Assembly (NCBI GenBank): GCA_033557465.1
Contig: CM066033.1
Location: 15,873,080 to 15,937,079, forward strand
Direction of reading: 5' to 3'
Length of the DNA: 64,000 bases
DNA from: Ichthyophis bannanicus
Taxonomy: Eukaryota; Chordata; Amphibia; Gymnophiona; Ichthyophiidae
Below the pieces are notes generated by a model. That model saw nothing but the letters and a program-made list of their open reading frames with translations, did no database searches and was not told the DNA's origin. The translations under genes were made by a program, and so were the position numbers. Below are positions 29,888 through 40,732 of the stretch, piece after piece. The stretch's first letter is position 1, and each line of letters opens with the position of its first letter.

Positions 29888-30048
29888 CCAGGGGTGGGCA
29901 CCTCCGGTCCTGCAGGGCCGCAGACCAGTCAGGTTTTCGGGATATCCCTAATGAACATGCATGAGATATATATGCATTAGAGATATCCTGCCAACCTGAC
30001 TGGTTTGTGGCCCTCCAGGGCTGGATTTGGAGACCCCTGCCTTACACC
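29888..30048. mobile_element. hAT-type MITE of the CAGGGGT family
   Basis: Starts CAGGGGTGGGCACCTCCGGTCCTGCAGGGCC and ends GGCCCTCCAGGGCTGGATTTGGAGACCCCTG. The two halves are inverted around the TCATGCATATT-type core. A relative with an 8-bp target duplication is at 35708-35876. No clear duplication is seen here, because the right side runs into other sequence. Confidence 0.6.
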
Positions 30049-30090
30049 TCTGTCATTTAAGATCGTGAGTGGGCAAGGTACAGATGTCCT

Positions 30091-30232
30091 AGACATCGAA
30101 AGGGTATATAGAATGTGTCACATTCCTCCTCGATTCTCACCACCACCAAAAAGTTGTCTAATAGACAATTTTTTGGTGGTGGTGAGAAGTGAGGAGGACT
30201 GTGACAAATTCTATCTAACCTTTTTGATGTCT
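30091..30232. repeat. Imperfect palindrome, arms about 70 bp, at the 5' end of the CR1 copy
   Basis: AGACATCGAAAGGG... up to GTTGTCT pairs with AGACAATTTTTTGG... up to GATGTCT, about 86 percent complementary with a 3-nt centre. The right arm runs directly into the CR1 reading region. Confidence 0.85.
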
Positions 30233-31805
30233 TGACCTGCTATTGGTAATCTGTGAACTTTCATTAATATCATCTGTAATACCTGAAGATTGGAGGGTCG
30301 CCAACGTAACACCAATTTTTAAAAAGGGTTCCAGGGGTGACCCGGGAAATTACAGACCGGTGAGCCTGACGTCAGTACCAGGGAAAATGGTAGAAACCAT
30401 CATAAAGAACAAAATTACACAGCATGTAGATAGTCATGGCCTAATGGGAGACAGCCAACATGGCTTTAGACAAGGAAGATCTTGTCTTACTAATCTGATA
30501 TGTTTTTTTGAAGGTGTGCATAAACAGGTAGACAAAGGTGAGTCGGTTGATATAGTGTATCTGGACTTTCAGAAAGCTTTTGACAAGGTCCCCCATCAGA
30601 GACTTTTGGCGAAGCTAAGAAGTCATGGGATAGGAGGCAGTGTACTATTGTGGATCGGGAACTGGTTAAAAGATAGAAAGCAGAGGGTAGGGCTAAATGG
30701 CCAATATTCCCAATGCAAAAAGGTGAATAGTGGAGTACCCCAGGGATCTGTACTGGGTCCGCTACTTTTTGACGTATTCATAAATGACCTGGAAAAGGGA
30801 ATAACTAGTGAGGTTATCAAATTTGCAGATGACACAAAACTGTTTAAAGTTGTTAAAACCCAAGAGGATTGTGGAAAACTGCAGGAGGATCTGGATAAAT
30901 TGGAAGACTGGGCATCAAAATGGCAGATGAAATTTAATGTGGACAAGTGCAAAGTTATGCACCTAGGAAAGAACAACCCACACTATAGTTACACAATGCA
31001 AGGCTCCACATTAGAAACCACCACCCAGGAAAAAGATTTAGGAGTCATCGTGGATAACATGTTAAAACCCTCCGCCCAGTGTGCAGCGGCGGCCAAGAAA
31101 GCAAATAGAATGCTAGGTATCATAAGGAAAGGGATGGAGAATAAAACAAAGGATATTATAATGCCTCTGTATCGCTCCATGGTACGACCGCACCTTGAAT
31201 ATTGTGTGCAATTCTGGTCACCGTATCTTAAAAAGGACATAGCGTTATTAGAAAAAGTACAGAGAAGAGCCACCAGATTGGTGAAAGGGATGGAAGGCTA
31301 CTCCTATGAAGAGAGGCTAGAAAGGTTAGGGCTCTTTAACCTGGAAAAGAGACAGCTGAGGGGAGATATGATAGAAGTCTATAAATTAATGAACGGAGTG
31401 GAACGGGTAAACGTAGATCGATTGTTTACCTTATCAGAATATAGAAAGACTAGGGGACATGTAATGAAGCTACAGAGTAAACTATTTAAGACAAATAAGA
31501 GAAAATATTTTTTCACTCAACGTGTAATCAAACTCTGGAATCTGTTACCGGAGGATGTAGTAAGGGCTGTTAGTATAGCTGGGTTTAAAAAAGGTTTGGA
31601 CAAGTTCCTGGAGGAAAGGTCCATAAACCACTATTAAAAAGGGACCCAGGATATCAATGCTTGACCCAGTACAAGCATTGTGGAACCTGTGTCTTTTGGG
31701 GATATTGCTAGGTTCGTATGACCTAGATTGGCCACTGTTGGAAACAGGATACTGGGCTTGATGGACCTCGGTCTGACCCAGTATGGCATGTCTTATGTTC
31801 TTATG
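30233..31805 (+). mobile_element. CR1-type LINE, 5' truncated
   Basis: Contains the second half of ORF2 (30243-31637) and a 3' UTR with the CR1-family words GATGGACCTCGGTCTGACCCAGTATGGC. It ends in the short repeat TCTTATGTTCTTATGTA, the microsatellite-like tail of CR1 elements instead of poly(A). It is inserted in X copy 2. Confidence 0.92.
30243..31637 (+). CDS. CR1 LINE ORF2 fragment: reverse transcriptase, open frame
   Basis: 464 codons open to a TAA. RT motifs are all present: PEDWRVANVTPIFKKGSRGDPGNYRP, LDFQKAFDKVPHQRLL (motif A), SGVPQGSVLGPLLF (motif B) and KFADDTKLF (motif C). The conserved C-terminal CR1 part follows: RPHLEYCVQFWSP, LEKVQRRATRLV, LGLFNLEKRQLRGD and FFTQRVIKLWNLLPEDVV. 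The N-terminal endonuclease is missing because of 5' truncation. There is no internal stop across the RT, so the copy is young. It could make a partial protein but cannot be autonomous. Confidence 0.92.
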   Translation: MVICELSLISSVIPEDWRVANVTPIFKKGSRGDPGNYRPVSLTSVPGKMVETIIKNKITQHVDSHGLMGDSQHGFRQGRSCLTNLICFFEGVHKQVDKGESVDIVYLDFQKAFDKVPHQRLLAKLRSHGIGGSVLLWIGNWLKDRKQRVGLNGQYSQCKKVNSGVPQGSVLGPLLFDVFINDLEKGITSEVIKFADDTKLFKVVKTQEDCGKLQEDLDKLEDWASKWQMKFNVDKCKVMHLGKNNPHYSYTMQGSTLETTTQEKDLGVIVDNMLKPSAQCAAAAKKANRMLGIIRKGMENKTKDIIMPLYRSMVRPHLEYCVQFWSPYLKKDIALLEKVQRRATRLVKGMEGYSYEERLERLGLFNLEKRQLRGDMIEVYKLMNGVERVNVDRLFTLSEYRKTRGHVMKLQSKLFKTNKRKYFFTQRVIKLWNLLPEDVVRAVSIAGFKKGLDKFLEERSINHY

Positions 31806-33239
31806 TATTGGCCTGCCAATGTGCATAATGAGGAGCAAGGTACCATGGGTATAGCCCGGACAGGGTGGCCTGGCCAGGATCCATCTGCACAGGGCATAGG
31901 GCACTGGCTGGGACATTTTAGGGCCAGGCCACCACCTACACAGACAGGGTGACCTCAGTATGTCCTGCTGGGAGATCACTCTCACCCTGACTGTGCAGTG
32001 GCGACAGATGGCTAGGCACCCCCATAGTGCTATATAGTATTTCTCTCATGTGACATTTATGGGTTTCCTTTTGGGGCCCAGTCACTGATTTATCTGCTTG
32101 TTGTGTATGCTGACATCCCAGTTCTGGGTGCATGCATTTCCACCAGGAACATGCACTATGGACTAGCTAGCAGACTGTTTGCAGCTGGTATGTGTCTTGA
32201 TGGAGCGGCTTGCAGGGTGCAGCGGCTGAAGGCTTGCTACAGGAGAAATGTCAGATAGTGTTGGGGTGTAGCTTAGCATATCCAGGCCTAATGTCTGTCT
32301 GCTATTGTGTTATTGATGTGTACAGAGCTGCATTGACTGCCCTGTAGGGTGTCTGGTCCCCTCTACTGCTGCCATTGCAGGGAGACCCTGTTTGCCACCC
32401 TCAGCCCTGGAGGAGGAGGGTGGTGGTGGTACATAATCCTCCTAGGGGTCCATAGGAATACACCTGACTGAGACAGACAGACAGACAGAGATGTCCAAAG
32501 TGTTTCTGCAGAAACTACCTATCTCACACATTAACAATGCCTTGGACCTCCAACATGGCCTCTTTCAGTCATGGAAGGTGCTGTGGACCTGGTGCTTGGC
32601 GCCTCACTGCACCCTCAGGGTGAGCACAGTACCCGCACAATGTGACGGTGTGTAGCTACTCTGTGCCAGTAAAACACACGGTCAGTACCCCCTACCAGGC
32701 CGAGGTGCTGTGGAGGTGCACATGGTCACTTCCCTCTACCAGGCCGAGGTGCTGTGGGGGTGCATACCCCATCTTGTGTTTATCTGTGGACAGCTGATTT
32801 GCATGTGCAGTGCATCATGGGTACGGGTGTGCTAACCCTATCCTGGTGACCACAACAGACTGTCTGTGTGGTGACGTGCAGGCTCTCTGTAGCCAGCCAG
32901 GGGTTTGCTTGCAGCTGTAGCCCAATGGTTACTTCACTGCCTGTGAAACCAGAGATCATGGGTTCAAACCCACAGTGGGGTTATTTGATAGGGCTGCCCA
33001 AAGCATTATCTCTTTTTAATGTACATTTTTGCTGCCAGCAAAAACACCCTCAGCGTACTGTACCCATAAGGTGCCTCTGAGGGCGCTTTATAGGGCGTTC
33101 TATAGGGCACCTTATGGTTAAAGTCCATATAAGGTGCCTTATAAGGTGTCCTATGGAGAATCAATAAAATAAGGGGAGAGAAGAGAAGGGGGGAGGGGGG
33201 AACAGAGGGGACCATCAGTCAGCCAGGAACAGTTATAGG

Positions 33240-34215
33240 AGGTTTTTCTCTCCTTTATAGATCTTATTTCCTGACTGAGCTTTAAAACAAGCAGACATCC
33301 TTTCAAGAAGGGGATCTGAACCCACAACAAATGGTTAAAGCACAGCAACACTTCCCACCTAACCACCACTCAGAAATGTGCTACCTTTTCTTCTCTTTAT
33401 ACCTGATTTGGCTTTAAAACATAAGTATGTTTTTTTCTTTTGTAGGAGACTTGAACCCACAGTTTTTCACTCAAGAGACAAAGCACAACAGAAGGGGCCA
33501 TCACTCAGTGGTTTTTATGGTTTTTTCTTTCTTTTATATATCTTATTCCCTGTTTGAGCTTTAAAGCAAGCACGTGTTCTTTTAAGCAGGGAATCTGAAC
33601 CCACAACCCACTGCTAGAGCACAGCAGCTTATACCATTAAAGTATCATCCATGAGCAAGTTACTTTATGCCTCTTTTTCCCCAATTAGGTTTTAGAACAA
33701 ACACTGATTTCCTTGCCAGCAGAGAATTCAAACCATATAGCACTTCAGTACAGGAAATGTAATCTCACCCACTGGGCCAGAAGTCATTTTTTAGTTGCTT
33801 TTTCTCCCTGTTATGCCTTGCTTCAGTATTGCTTTTGCTCTAGGGTTTTGAACCCAGGGCCTTTTGGTACCAGACTAGTATCTATCTCACTGGGGCACCA
33901 GCCCCCCCCCCTCCCCTAGCATTGGTTAAGCCTATCTTTACCTTCTCCTTATACCTCTCATTCACTGATATAGTTTTAAAACAAAGACAAGCAGCCCTTC
34001 AGTCATGGGATTAGAACCCAAAATGCTAAATGTAGCAAGAGAAACTCTTTCCACTGGACTAGCAGCAAGTCATAGCAGCCAGCCAGCCCTTGTACATTTA
34101 TTCTCCTCAGAAATATAGCAACACGCTGTACCAATGATCGATTCCCTTGACTGTTTCAAAGCAAAAAGCAAAATTCCTACGAGTTGATTTGAACACCACC
34201 ACTCGCCTCCCCGAC
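33240..34215 (-). repeat. Tandem array of six to seven diverged tRNA-like units, about 130-bp period
   Basis: On the minus strand each unit has an A-box-like start (for example TGGCCCAGTGGGTGAGA, TGCCCCAGTGAGATAG, TAGTCCAGTGGAAAGAG). About 35-40 bases later comes a B-box-like GGGTTCAAACCC/GGGTTCAGATCCC/GGGTTCTAATCCC, and then a tail with TGTTTTAAAGC and AGGTATAAAGAGAAAAA words. B boxes are near 33310, 33452, 33593, 33728, 33855, 34013 and a weak one near 34187. Units differ strongly from each other, so the array is old. Confidence 0.65.
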
Positions 34216-35707
34216 CCCCACCCCCCTAAAACAAGGCTCTCCTCCTGCTGAGTCGCAAGGAGCAAAACCTTTTAGTCTTTAAGAGCCGAATGTTCCTCCT
34301 GTAGCAAGGGAGCAGGGATTCCCCCATAGGGAAGCAGGATGAGGCAGCCATTCACTGGACATATCTTCACAGAAGAGCATCAGCATTTAGTTATCACAAG
34401 TGCATCTCAATTGATTTGTCAGTCTGATGCTCAGAAAATGCAAAAGGGCAAAATACTTCTGAGAAGGGAACCTACAGCTTTGTGTCTCCATTCATGTTCT
34501 GAAAACCATCAGTCCTCAAACTGAGGTGATACCGGAGAGAGAAGACAGGGTGCGAGAGATAAGGGGAGGGGAAAGCCAATGGGACAAGCTGAAAGGAACT
34601 GGGAAAAGGGCAACAGATCTTTATGTTACGAAAGTAAAGGAAGGGAAAAGGAAATCATTTTGGGTCTGCAAGGAGGTGGCTGACAAAATAAGAGCTAAAG
34701 GGCTTTGCGTTCGCAGAGTACAAAGCATCACATAAGAACTGCAGCAAAGTGGACGTCCCCGAGAGAGCAGGCAAAATGAGACGTGATCTACAAAAACTAG
34801 AAGACTGGCTGAATACTTGCAGCTGATCTGTATGTAATAGGAAGACGTGCAGAGTGAGGCACTTGGGGTGCAGAAACCATGGGGAAGGGAACCTGCACTG
34901 TGCAGAAGGGACTGAACATGCTTAAAAAATCAAAGGCAGGTCGTTCCCTAGCAACCCTACTGGGCAGTGTGGATGGATCATACCAGCCTCTTCTCTGCCC
35001 TGCCCTGCCCTCCTCCTCCCAAGTGCCCAACTTATCTCATTCCCTTAAATTCCTTCTTCCTCCTCCAGCATGTCTTCCTTTCCCCTTGCCAGTCCCATTC
35101 CCTCCCCTTATCTGTTGCTGGTGTCTCCACTCTCTCTCTCTACCTGGCCACACTCCAGTCCTAGAAGCCAGTGCCCGTGGCATGGGGCCTTTGTCCATGA
35201 GCACTCAAGGCCCTTCTACTTTGCAGCCCCTCTGATGCAAACTTCCTGGTGAATGGGTGGGGACATGCAGCCATGCTGAGGGCTTTTAAATGTCCTTTTC
35301 TGCTATTCCAGTATTGCACCACCCACGTCACCGCCATCCCCATTAATAAGGACATGGGTCATAAACAGAGGAAAATCTCAATAAATTGGGGATGTCTGGT
35401 AACCTTACTAAAATGAGTGGGAAAAGCACACAGAATCCACCCTGACTAATACTGGCAGAAATTAAGCACATTGGAATTGGGGGTAACCTATATGGAATGA
35501 CAGCCAGTTGCATCTCTAAATAGCAGACATTTGATCAGGGCCAGCCCAAGCATCAACCAAACTAGGAAGTTGCTTAGGATGGCAATTTCAGAGGAGGAGG
35601 AGGAGGAGGAGGAGGAGGAGGAGGAGGAGGGGGGGGGGCAGCAAAGAACAGGGCAATCAAAGCTAAACAATAGATTTTGACAGTCAGGGGGAGCGTAAAA
35701 CTTAAGG
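34216..35707. other. Intergenic, with (GAG)n microsatellite
   Basis: 34520-34740 has a 70-codon basic frame without recognisable domain. 34780-34820 (RDLQKLEDWL) vaguely recalls a CR1 RT segment but too little remains to call it. 35591-35635 is a (GAG)n run followed by a G run. Otherwise nothing seen. Confidence 0.5.
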
Positions 35708-35876
35708 CAGGGGTCTCCAACTCCAGTCCTGGAGGTTTTCAGGATGCTCCTAATGAATATGCATGAGATATATTTGCACACACTGCCCCCGATATATTCA
35801 AATTTATCTCATGCATATTCATTAGGGATATCCTGAAAACCTGACTGGTTTGGTGCCCTCCAGTTGAAGACCTCTG
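35708..35876. mobile_element. hAT-type MITE with 8-bp target duplication
   Basis: CAGGGGTCTCCAACTCCAGTCC at the left and CCAGTTGAAGACCTCTG at the right are inverted. Internal halves meet around a TCATGCATATTCATTAGG core. Flanks ACTTAAGG (35700-35707) and GCTTAAGG (35877-35884) agree at seven of eight positions. Confidence 0.8.
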
Positions 35877-35959
35877 GCTTAAGGTTTACTTAGGATGTCA
35901 GCACCATGAACATCTCTGGGGCTGGCCCTGCATACGATGGCATCGGGGCTCCAAAAAGC

Positions 35960-36425
35960 ATTGGAAACGTCAACCCTGTAAAGAACTGCAGTCCTGCTTC
36001 AGAAAGAACTTCACAGACTTCAGCTCCTTCAGAATACCGCTGCTCGTCTCCTCACCTTTTCATCCCGTTATGACCATGTTTCTCCTCTCCTGGCTGGCCT
36101 CTGTACAATTTCGGATTCATTCATTTTCATTTTTGTTCACCGTGCCATCCATTCTGTCACACCTCAGTATCTAGCCAATCTCCTACATTATTACAACCCC
36201 CACCGCCTCCTCTACTCTATTCACAGTTTCCACCTGGTCCTTCCCTCCCCCACCCAAGCTCGTCTAGAGCACACTTGCTCCTCTGCTTTCTTCTTCCTTG
36301 GTCCCTCCCTGTGGAAGTCCCTGCCCCTTTCTCTCCACGCTGAACCTTCCTATGCTAGGTTCAAAACTGCGTTGAAGACTCAACTTTTTCACCTGGCCTT
36401 TGACCCTCCCACTACTGTCCTCTGA
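35960..36425 (+). pseudogene. LINE ORF2 C-terminal fragment (L2/Rex-like)
   Basis: Plus-strand coding remains: LQLLQNTAARLLT, then HVSPLLAGL, and LGPSLWKSLPLSL...ARFKTALKTQLFHLAFD before a stop. The order of QNTAARLL, the WxSLPxxL block and FKxxLKTxLF is the conserved C-terminus of L2/Rex-type non-LTR elements, downstream of the RT. It lies directly upstream of the DIRS element and is probably interrupted or truncated by it. Confidence 0.65.
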
Positions 36426-36951
36426 CTGTTCCCTATGACTCTCATTCTACCTTCCTCTTCTTCCTATCCTGCTGTTCTCCTCTTTCCTATCATTTATTGG
36501 TCTTCCTTTTCTGTTTCTGAGTAACCTTTGTATTTATTTTTCTCCAGGACCAAGCAGGAAGTCAGTCCTCACATATGGGTGACATCGACGTCGATGGAGC
36601 CCCCCGTGCGGAGCATTTCCCCAGCTTTCTAAGAAAGCCTTTGGGAATACTGCACACATGGGCGGTCCCCTTCCCGCCTAAAGGTGCCATCTTGCTCAGT
36701 CTTTCTTTTTCCGTGGAGCCCAACGGACGTCTGTCCATGTCACCCGGAAAAGTTGACTTTTTTCTTGCGATTTCTTCGTTGTTCTTCTCCGGTTCGACGC
36801 CTGTTCCCCTTCCCGCCGGGTTCAGTACACCGGTATCGAGCCCGTCTTCTATTTTTTGGTTTTTGCCCTTCGTGGCTGGCGTTCGCACCCTTTTTTGTCT
36901 TTTCCCTGGAAGGCCAGTCCTTTGACCTCGCGGGGGGTTCTTTTTTCCCCA

Positions 36952-38818
36952 ATGGCTTCCAGTGGTTTCAAAAAGTGTGATCGGTGTAAGAAACTGATGT
37001 CTCTCACCGACACACACGACTGCTGCCTTCGATGCCTCGGACCGGATCATGATCCTCAGGTCTGTGTCCCGTGTGGCAAAATGTCCACCAAGGCACTCCG
37101 AAGCCGCCAGCATCAGAAAGAACGGATTTTTTCTGACTCTGCCTCCGGCCAGGCCCAGACCTTGTCTGAGGCCTCGATGTCTTGGGAGTCTGACCCCAAG
37201 CATCGCCGGCGTTCCTCGGACAGGGGGTCCCCCAATCGGGAACGTAAGAGGAAGAAGCGGCTCATGAGGGTGGCGTTGGAGGAGGTCCCTGGTTCCTCTG
37301 GGGCCAGGTCTCGGACCCCCGACCGCCGCCCTGGGCCCTTGGAGCAGGCGAAGCCATCCAAGATACCTCGCGTGGAGCTGGAGTCCACCGGGCACATAAG
37401 TCCTGTTGTCCTCGAGGACTCTCCTCCTAGGGAGCCGACATCGGGCCCAGCACCGCCGGGGCCCGAGTCGGTAGCTGCTGAGTCTCCTGAGCTTGGACTC
37501 AAGCTGACAGCCTTGGAGTGCAGATTGTCTGCCTTCATGGATCAGCAGCGTATGCTGATGGCCAGCCTCGCTGGTGCATCTGCCCCGACCACCGGGACAT
37601 CGACGTCTAAGTCGACCCCGGAGACCGAGCCGATACTCGAGACCATGAAGGTTCGAAGTTGTCCTCGGTCACGGTCACCCTCGACCTCCTGCTCGGGACC
37701 GAGGGCGTCGACGCCGGTGCCTTCGGCAGCGGGGCGGGTGACACCGAGACCTGCGCGGTCGGAGCCCCACGACTCCTCTTCGGATGAGTCCGCATGGGAG
37801 ACGGAGGACGAGGAGTCCCCCCATACTTTTCAGACTCGGTGCATCCCTTCCCTCACCGCAGTCCGAGTAGGTCCCCGCTGGAGGACACCAGGCTCTCGGA
37901 GTTCGTCAGGGACATGGCCAAGGCTTTGGCGATTCCCATGGACCCCGAGGAGGAGCCTTGAGCCAAAGAGCTTGAGGCCCTCCAGTATGACTCTCCTCCG
38001 AAGGAGGCCTTTACTGTGCCTGTTCCTCCGATGCTGGAACGGCTCCTCTTCCGAATGTGGGAGGCACCGGCCTCGGCGCCGGTGTTGAACAAGCGGGTCG
38101 ATTCCATCTATTGACTCCGTAAGAGCCCTGGATTCCAGAAGGCGCAGCTGCCGCACCATTCCATGGTGGTGGAATCGGCCATGCATCGTCTGAAGAGCCA
38201 GAAGATGCACTCTGCGGTGCCTCGATGCTTGCTTGCCGTGTCCAGTCCTACCAGCTGTACATGGGCATGTACTTACGAGACCTGGCAAAGGAAATTGCCG
38301 GGTTCTCTGCTGGCCTCTCCTGGGAACCTTTGCAGAGGTTCAAGACCTTGTCCTCGGGAATCCGGGAATGCTCAAAGTTCATGTCCCGAGCCGCCTATGA
38401 TGGCTTCGAGGCTTCGGCCCATGTAGCGGCAGCCAGCATCGGGGCCTGACGCCAGGCATGGCTGCAGTCATCAGACCTCGAGACCTGTGTGCAGGACAAG
38501 TTGGTCGATGTCCCTTGCCGAGGTGAAAACCTTTTTGGCAAACCCATGGCCGAGAAGGCTGCTGAGCTAAAAACCGAGCACCTGACTAGGACAAGGCTGT
38601 CCAGAAAAACTTCTGCCCCTTCTCATAAGAAGAAGGGCTCGGGTAAGAAGTCCTTTTACCCGAGGAAGGCAGCTGCCTACAAACCTTTCCCTCAGTACCA
38701 GGCCTCCCCAGCTCCCCAGCAGGGTCAGCAGGCCAAGGGGCAGGGACATGGGCCCCGTAGGCAGAAGACCCCCAAGCCTCTGGCTCCTGCTCCCACTCAG
38801 CAGGGAGGGGGTTTTTGA
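36952..38818 (+). pseudogene. gag: DIRS copy 1 gag
   Basis: Starts MASSGFKKCDRC at 36952. A compact zinc-binding region uses C-x2-C, H-x2-C-x2-C-LGPDH and C-x2-C within the first 45 residues. A long Ser/Pro/Arg-rich region follows. The first frame runs to 38088 but homology to copy 2 shifts by -1 near 37824-37850, after the acidic stretch EDEESP. The second frame carries FVRDMAKALAIP, HHSMVVESAMHRLKSQKM, LYMGMYLRDLAKE and the basic tail RKTSAPSHKKKGSGKKSFYPRKAAAY. Lesions in this copy are a TGA at about 38113 where copy 2 has CGG, and a deletion of roughly 60 bases near 38224. The predicted role is RNA binding and particle formation. Confidence 0.82.
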
Positions 38819-40732
38819 CTCCCACAGCATAGCCGTTCCACCTCTGCTGCCCTATCCCTGCACAGGAGGTCGTCTAGTCCTGTTTGCCCACAGGTGGCCA
38901 CCCATTACAGGAGATGCTTGGGTATTGAGCATAGTCCATAAGGGCTATATGCTCCATTTCCAGCAGTTGCCTCCTCCCTACTTCCCAGGAGAGCCTCCAA
39001 GACCTCCTCTGCACACAGACCTCCTCCTTCAAGAACTTCAAAGTCTGCTTCTAGACAAGGCAGTGGAGCCTGTACCTCCCCGCCTGCAAGGTCACGGTTT
39101 CTACTCCAGGTACTTCCTCGTACCAAAGAGAACCGGTGGCCTCAGGCCTATTCTTGACCTCAGGGATCTCAACAAGTTCTTGGAGAAAGAAAAGTTCAAG
39201 ATGCTTACTCTTGGAACACTTCTGCCCTACCTCCAGCAGGGAGATTGGCTATGCTCCTTAGATCTAAAGGATGCGTACACTCACATCCTCATTCATCCAG
39301 ACCACAGAAAGTACCTCAGGTTCATTGTGGGAGGAAACCATTACCAGTACAGAGTACTGCCCTTTGGCCTAACCTCTGCCCCAAGGGTCTTTACAAAGTG
39401 CCTGGCAGTGGTGGCGGCCTACTTGAGGAATCAAGGTGTTTTTGTCTTCCCCTACCTGGACGACTGGCTCATCAGGGGTCAGACTTACCAGGAGGCCAGG
39501 CAAGCCACCTTCCGAACTGTCTCCCTCCTTCATCACCTAGGCTTTGTCATAAACGTCGCAAAGTCCACTTTGCTCCCCTCCCAGAACCTGGAGTTCATAG
39601 GGGCACGGCTGGACTCCCTGCAAGCAAAGGCTTACTTGCCAGAAGACAGGGCACAAAGGCTCATAGACTTGGCAAACCAGTTTTTAAGCATGCCACGGGT
39701 TTCCACCAAACTGTCTAAAGCTCCTAGGCCACATGACATCGACAGTGCATGTGACCCCCAATGCCCGCCTCCACATGAGACCTGCACAGTGGTGCCTCAG
39801 AACTCAGTGGAAGCAAGCCACAGGAAGCCTCACAGACAAAGTACGGGTGTACAAACCATTCCTGAACTCCCTACAGTGGTGGCTACACCCCACCCCCCAA
39901 CTTACTACAGGGGGTGCCTTTTCAGGTGCCTGTTTCTACAGTGGTGTTGATGACCGATGCCTCCTTGCAGAGCTGGGGTGCATATTGTTTGGACAGGTGC
40001 ACCCAGGGCCTGTGGTCTCCATGGGAGACCACGCAACAGATCAACCTACTGGAACTCTGGGCTATTCGCTTAGCCCTCAAAACCTTCTCTCACACCTTGG
40101 CTCACCAGTCTGTTCTGGTACAGACGGACAATCAAGTGGCCATATTCTATGTGAACAAACAGGGAGGCGCTGGGTCCAGGCTTCTGTGTCAGGAGGCACA
40201 GGCCCTTTGCTCTTTTGCGCTCTGGCATGACATGTTTCTCAAGGCTGTTTATCTCCCTGGCCAGGAGAACTTCCTGGCAGACAGGTTGAGCAGGGTTCTG
40301 CAGCCCCACGAGTGGCAACTGCACCCATTAGTGGTTCAAAAGATTTTCCTGAAATGGGGATTTCCATCCATAGATCTCTTTGCCAGTCCCCTGAACCGGC
40401 AGCTACCCAGGTTCTGTTCCAGGCAACTGCATCCCCTGAGGTTAGCAGCGGATGCCTTCCTGATTTCTTGGTCCCAGGGCCTCCTGTATGCGTTTCCTCC
40501 CCTGCCTCTGGTGGCCCAAACCTTGTTCAAGATTCTAAGGGACAAGGCCTCGGTACTTCTGGTAGCCCCCAGGTGGCTGAGGCAAGCCTGGTTCCCACTT
40601 CTGCTTCAACTAGCAGTGGAAACCCCACTACCTCTGGGGTTGCAACCCGATCTTCTCTCTCAGGATCAGGGTTCCCTTCTGCACCCCAATCTCAAATCTC
40701 TCCATTTGATGGCCTGGGGGCTGCAAGGGTAG
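38748..40732 (+). pseudogene. DIRS copy 1 reverse transcriptase and RNase H
   Basis: RT block 38748-39950 and RNase H block 39914-40732 lie in different frames; a small deletion or insertion near 39718 separates them. RT shows RPILDLRDLNKFL, CSLDLKDAYTHILIHP (motif A), LPFGLTSAPRVFTK (B) and PYLDDWLIR (C). RNase H shows MTDASLQSWGAY, LLELWAIRLAL and LVQTDNQVAIFYVN with the expected Asp and Glu residues, then LPGQENFLADRLSR. This YLDD-containing RT and adjoining RNase H are typical of DIRS elements. Its 3' part overlaps the recombinase frame. Confidence 0.9.

Larger units (their letters stand above)
28332..33170 (+). repeat. Repeat X, copy 2, interrupted by MITE and CR1 LINE
   Basis: Same block order as X copy 1 and same strand. 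28332-29887 and 31806-33170 are X sequence; 29888-31805 is inserted. The first part contains an internal duplication: the tRNA-like module plus ACTAAACC-TGATAGTAAGGAC block appears at 28571-28710 and again at 29030-29190. The junction at 31806 (TTGGCCTGCCAATGTGCATAATGAGG) matches X copy 1 at 24542. It ends at the 12-bp tandem (33060-33165, units like AGGGCGCTTTAT). Confidence 0.7.

Noticed and set aside
23370..33170. X copies as a functional tRNA gene cluster like the tandem tDNA of frogs
   Set aside because: Promoter boxes are good but acceptor and anticodon stems are not convincing, so individual tRNA genes cannot be named.
34526..34735. 70-codon basic frame as a host gene
   Set aside because: No recognisable domain, no splice context, and surrounded by repeat sequence.
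35591..35635. (GAG)n run as a coding Glu tract or CRISPR-like array
   Set aside because: A simple microsatellite in non-coding DNA; no spacers and no reading frame around it.
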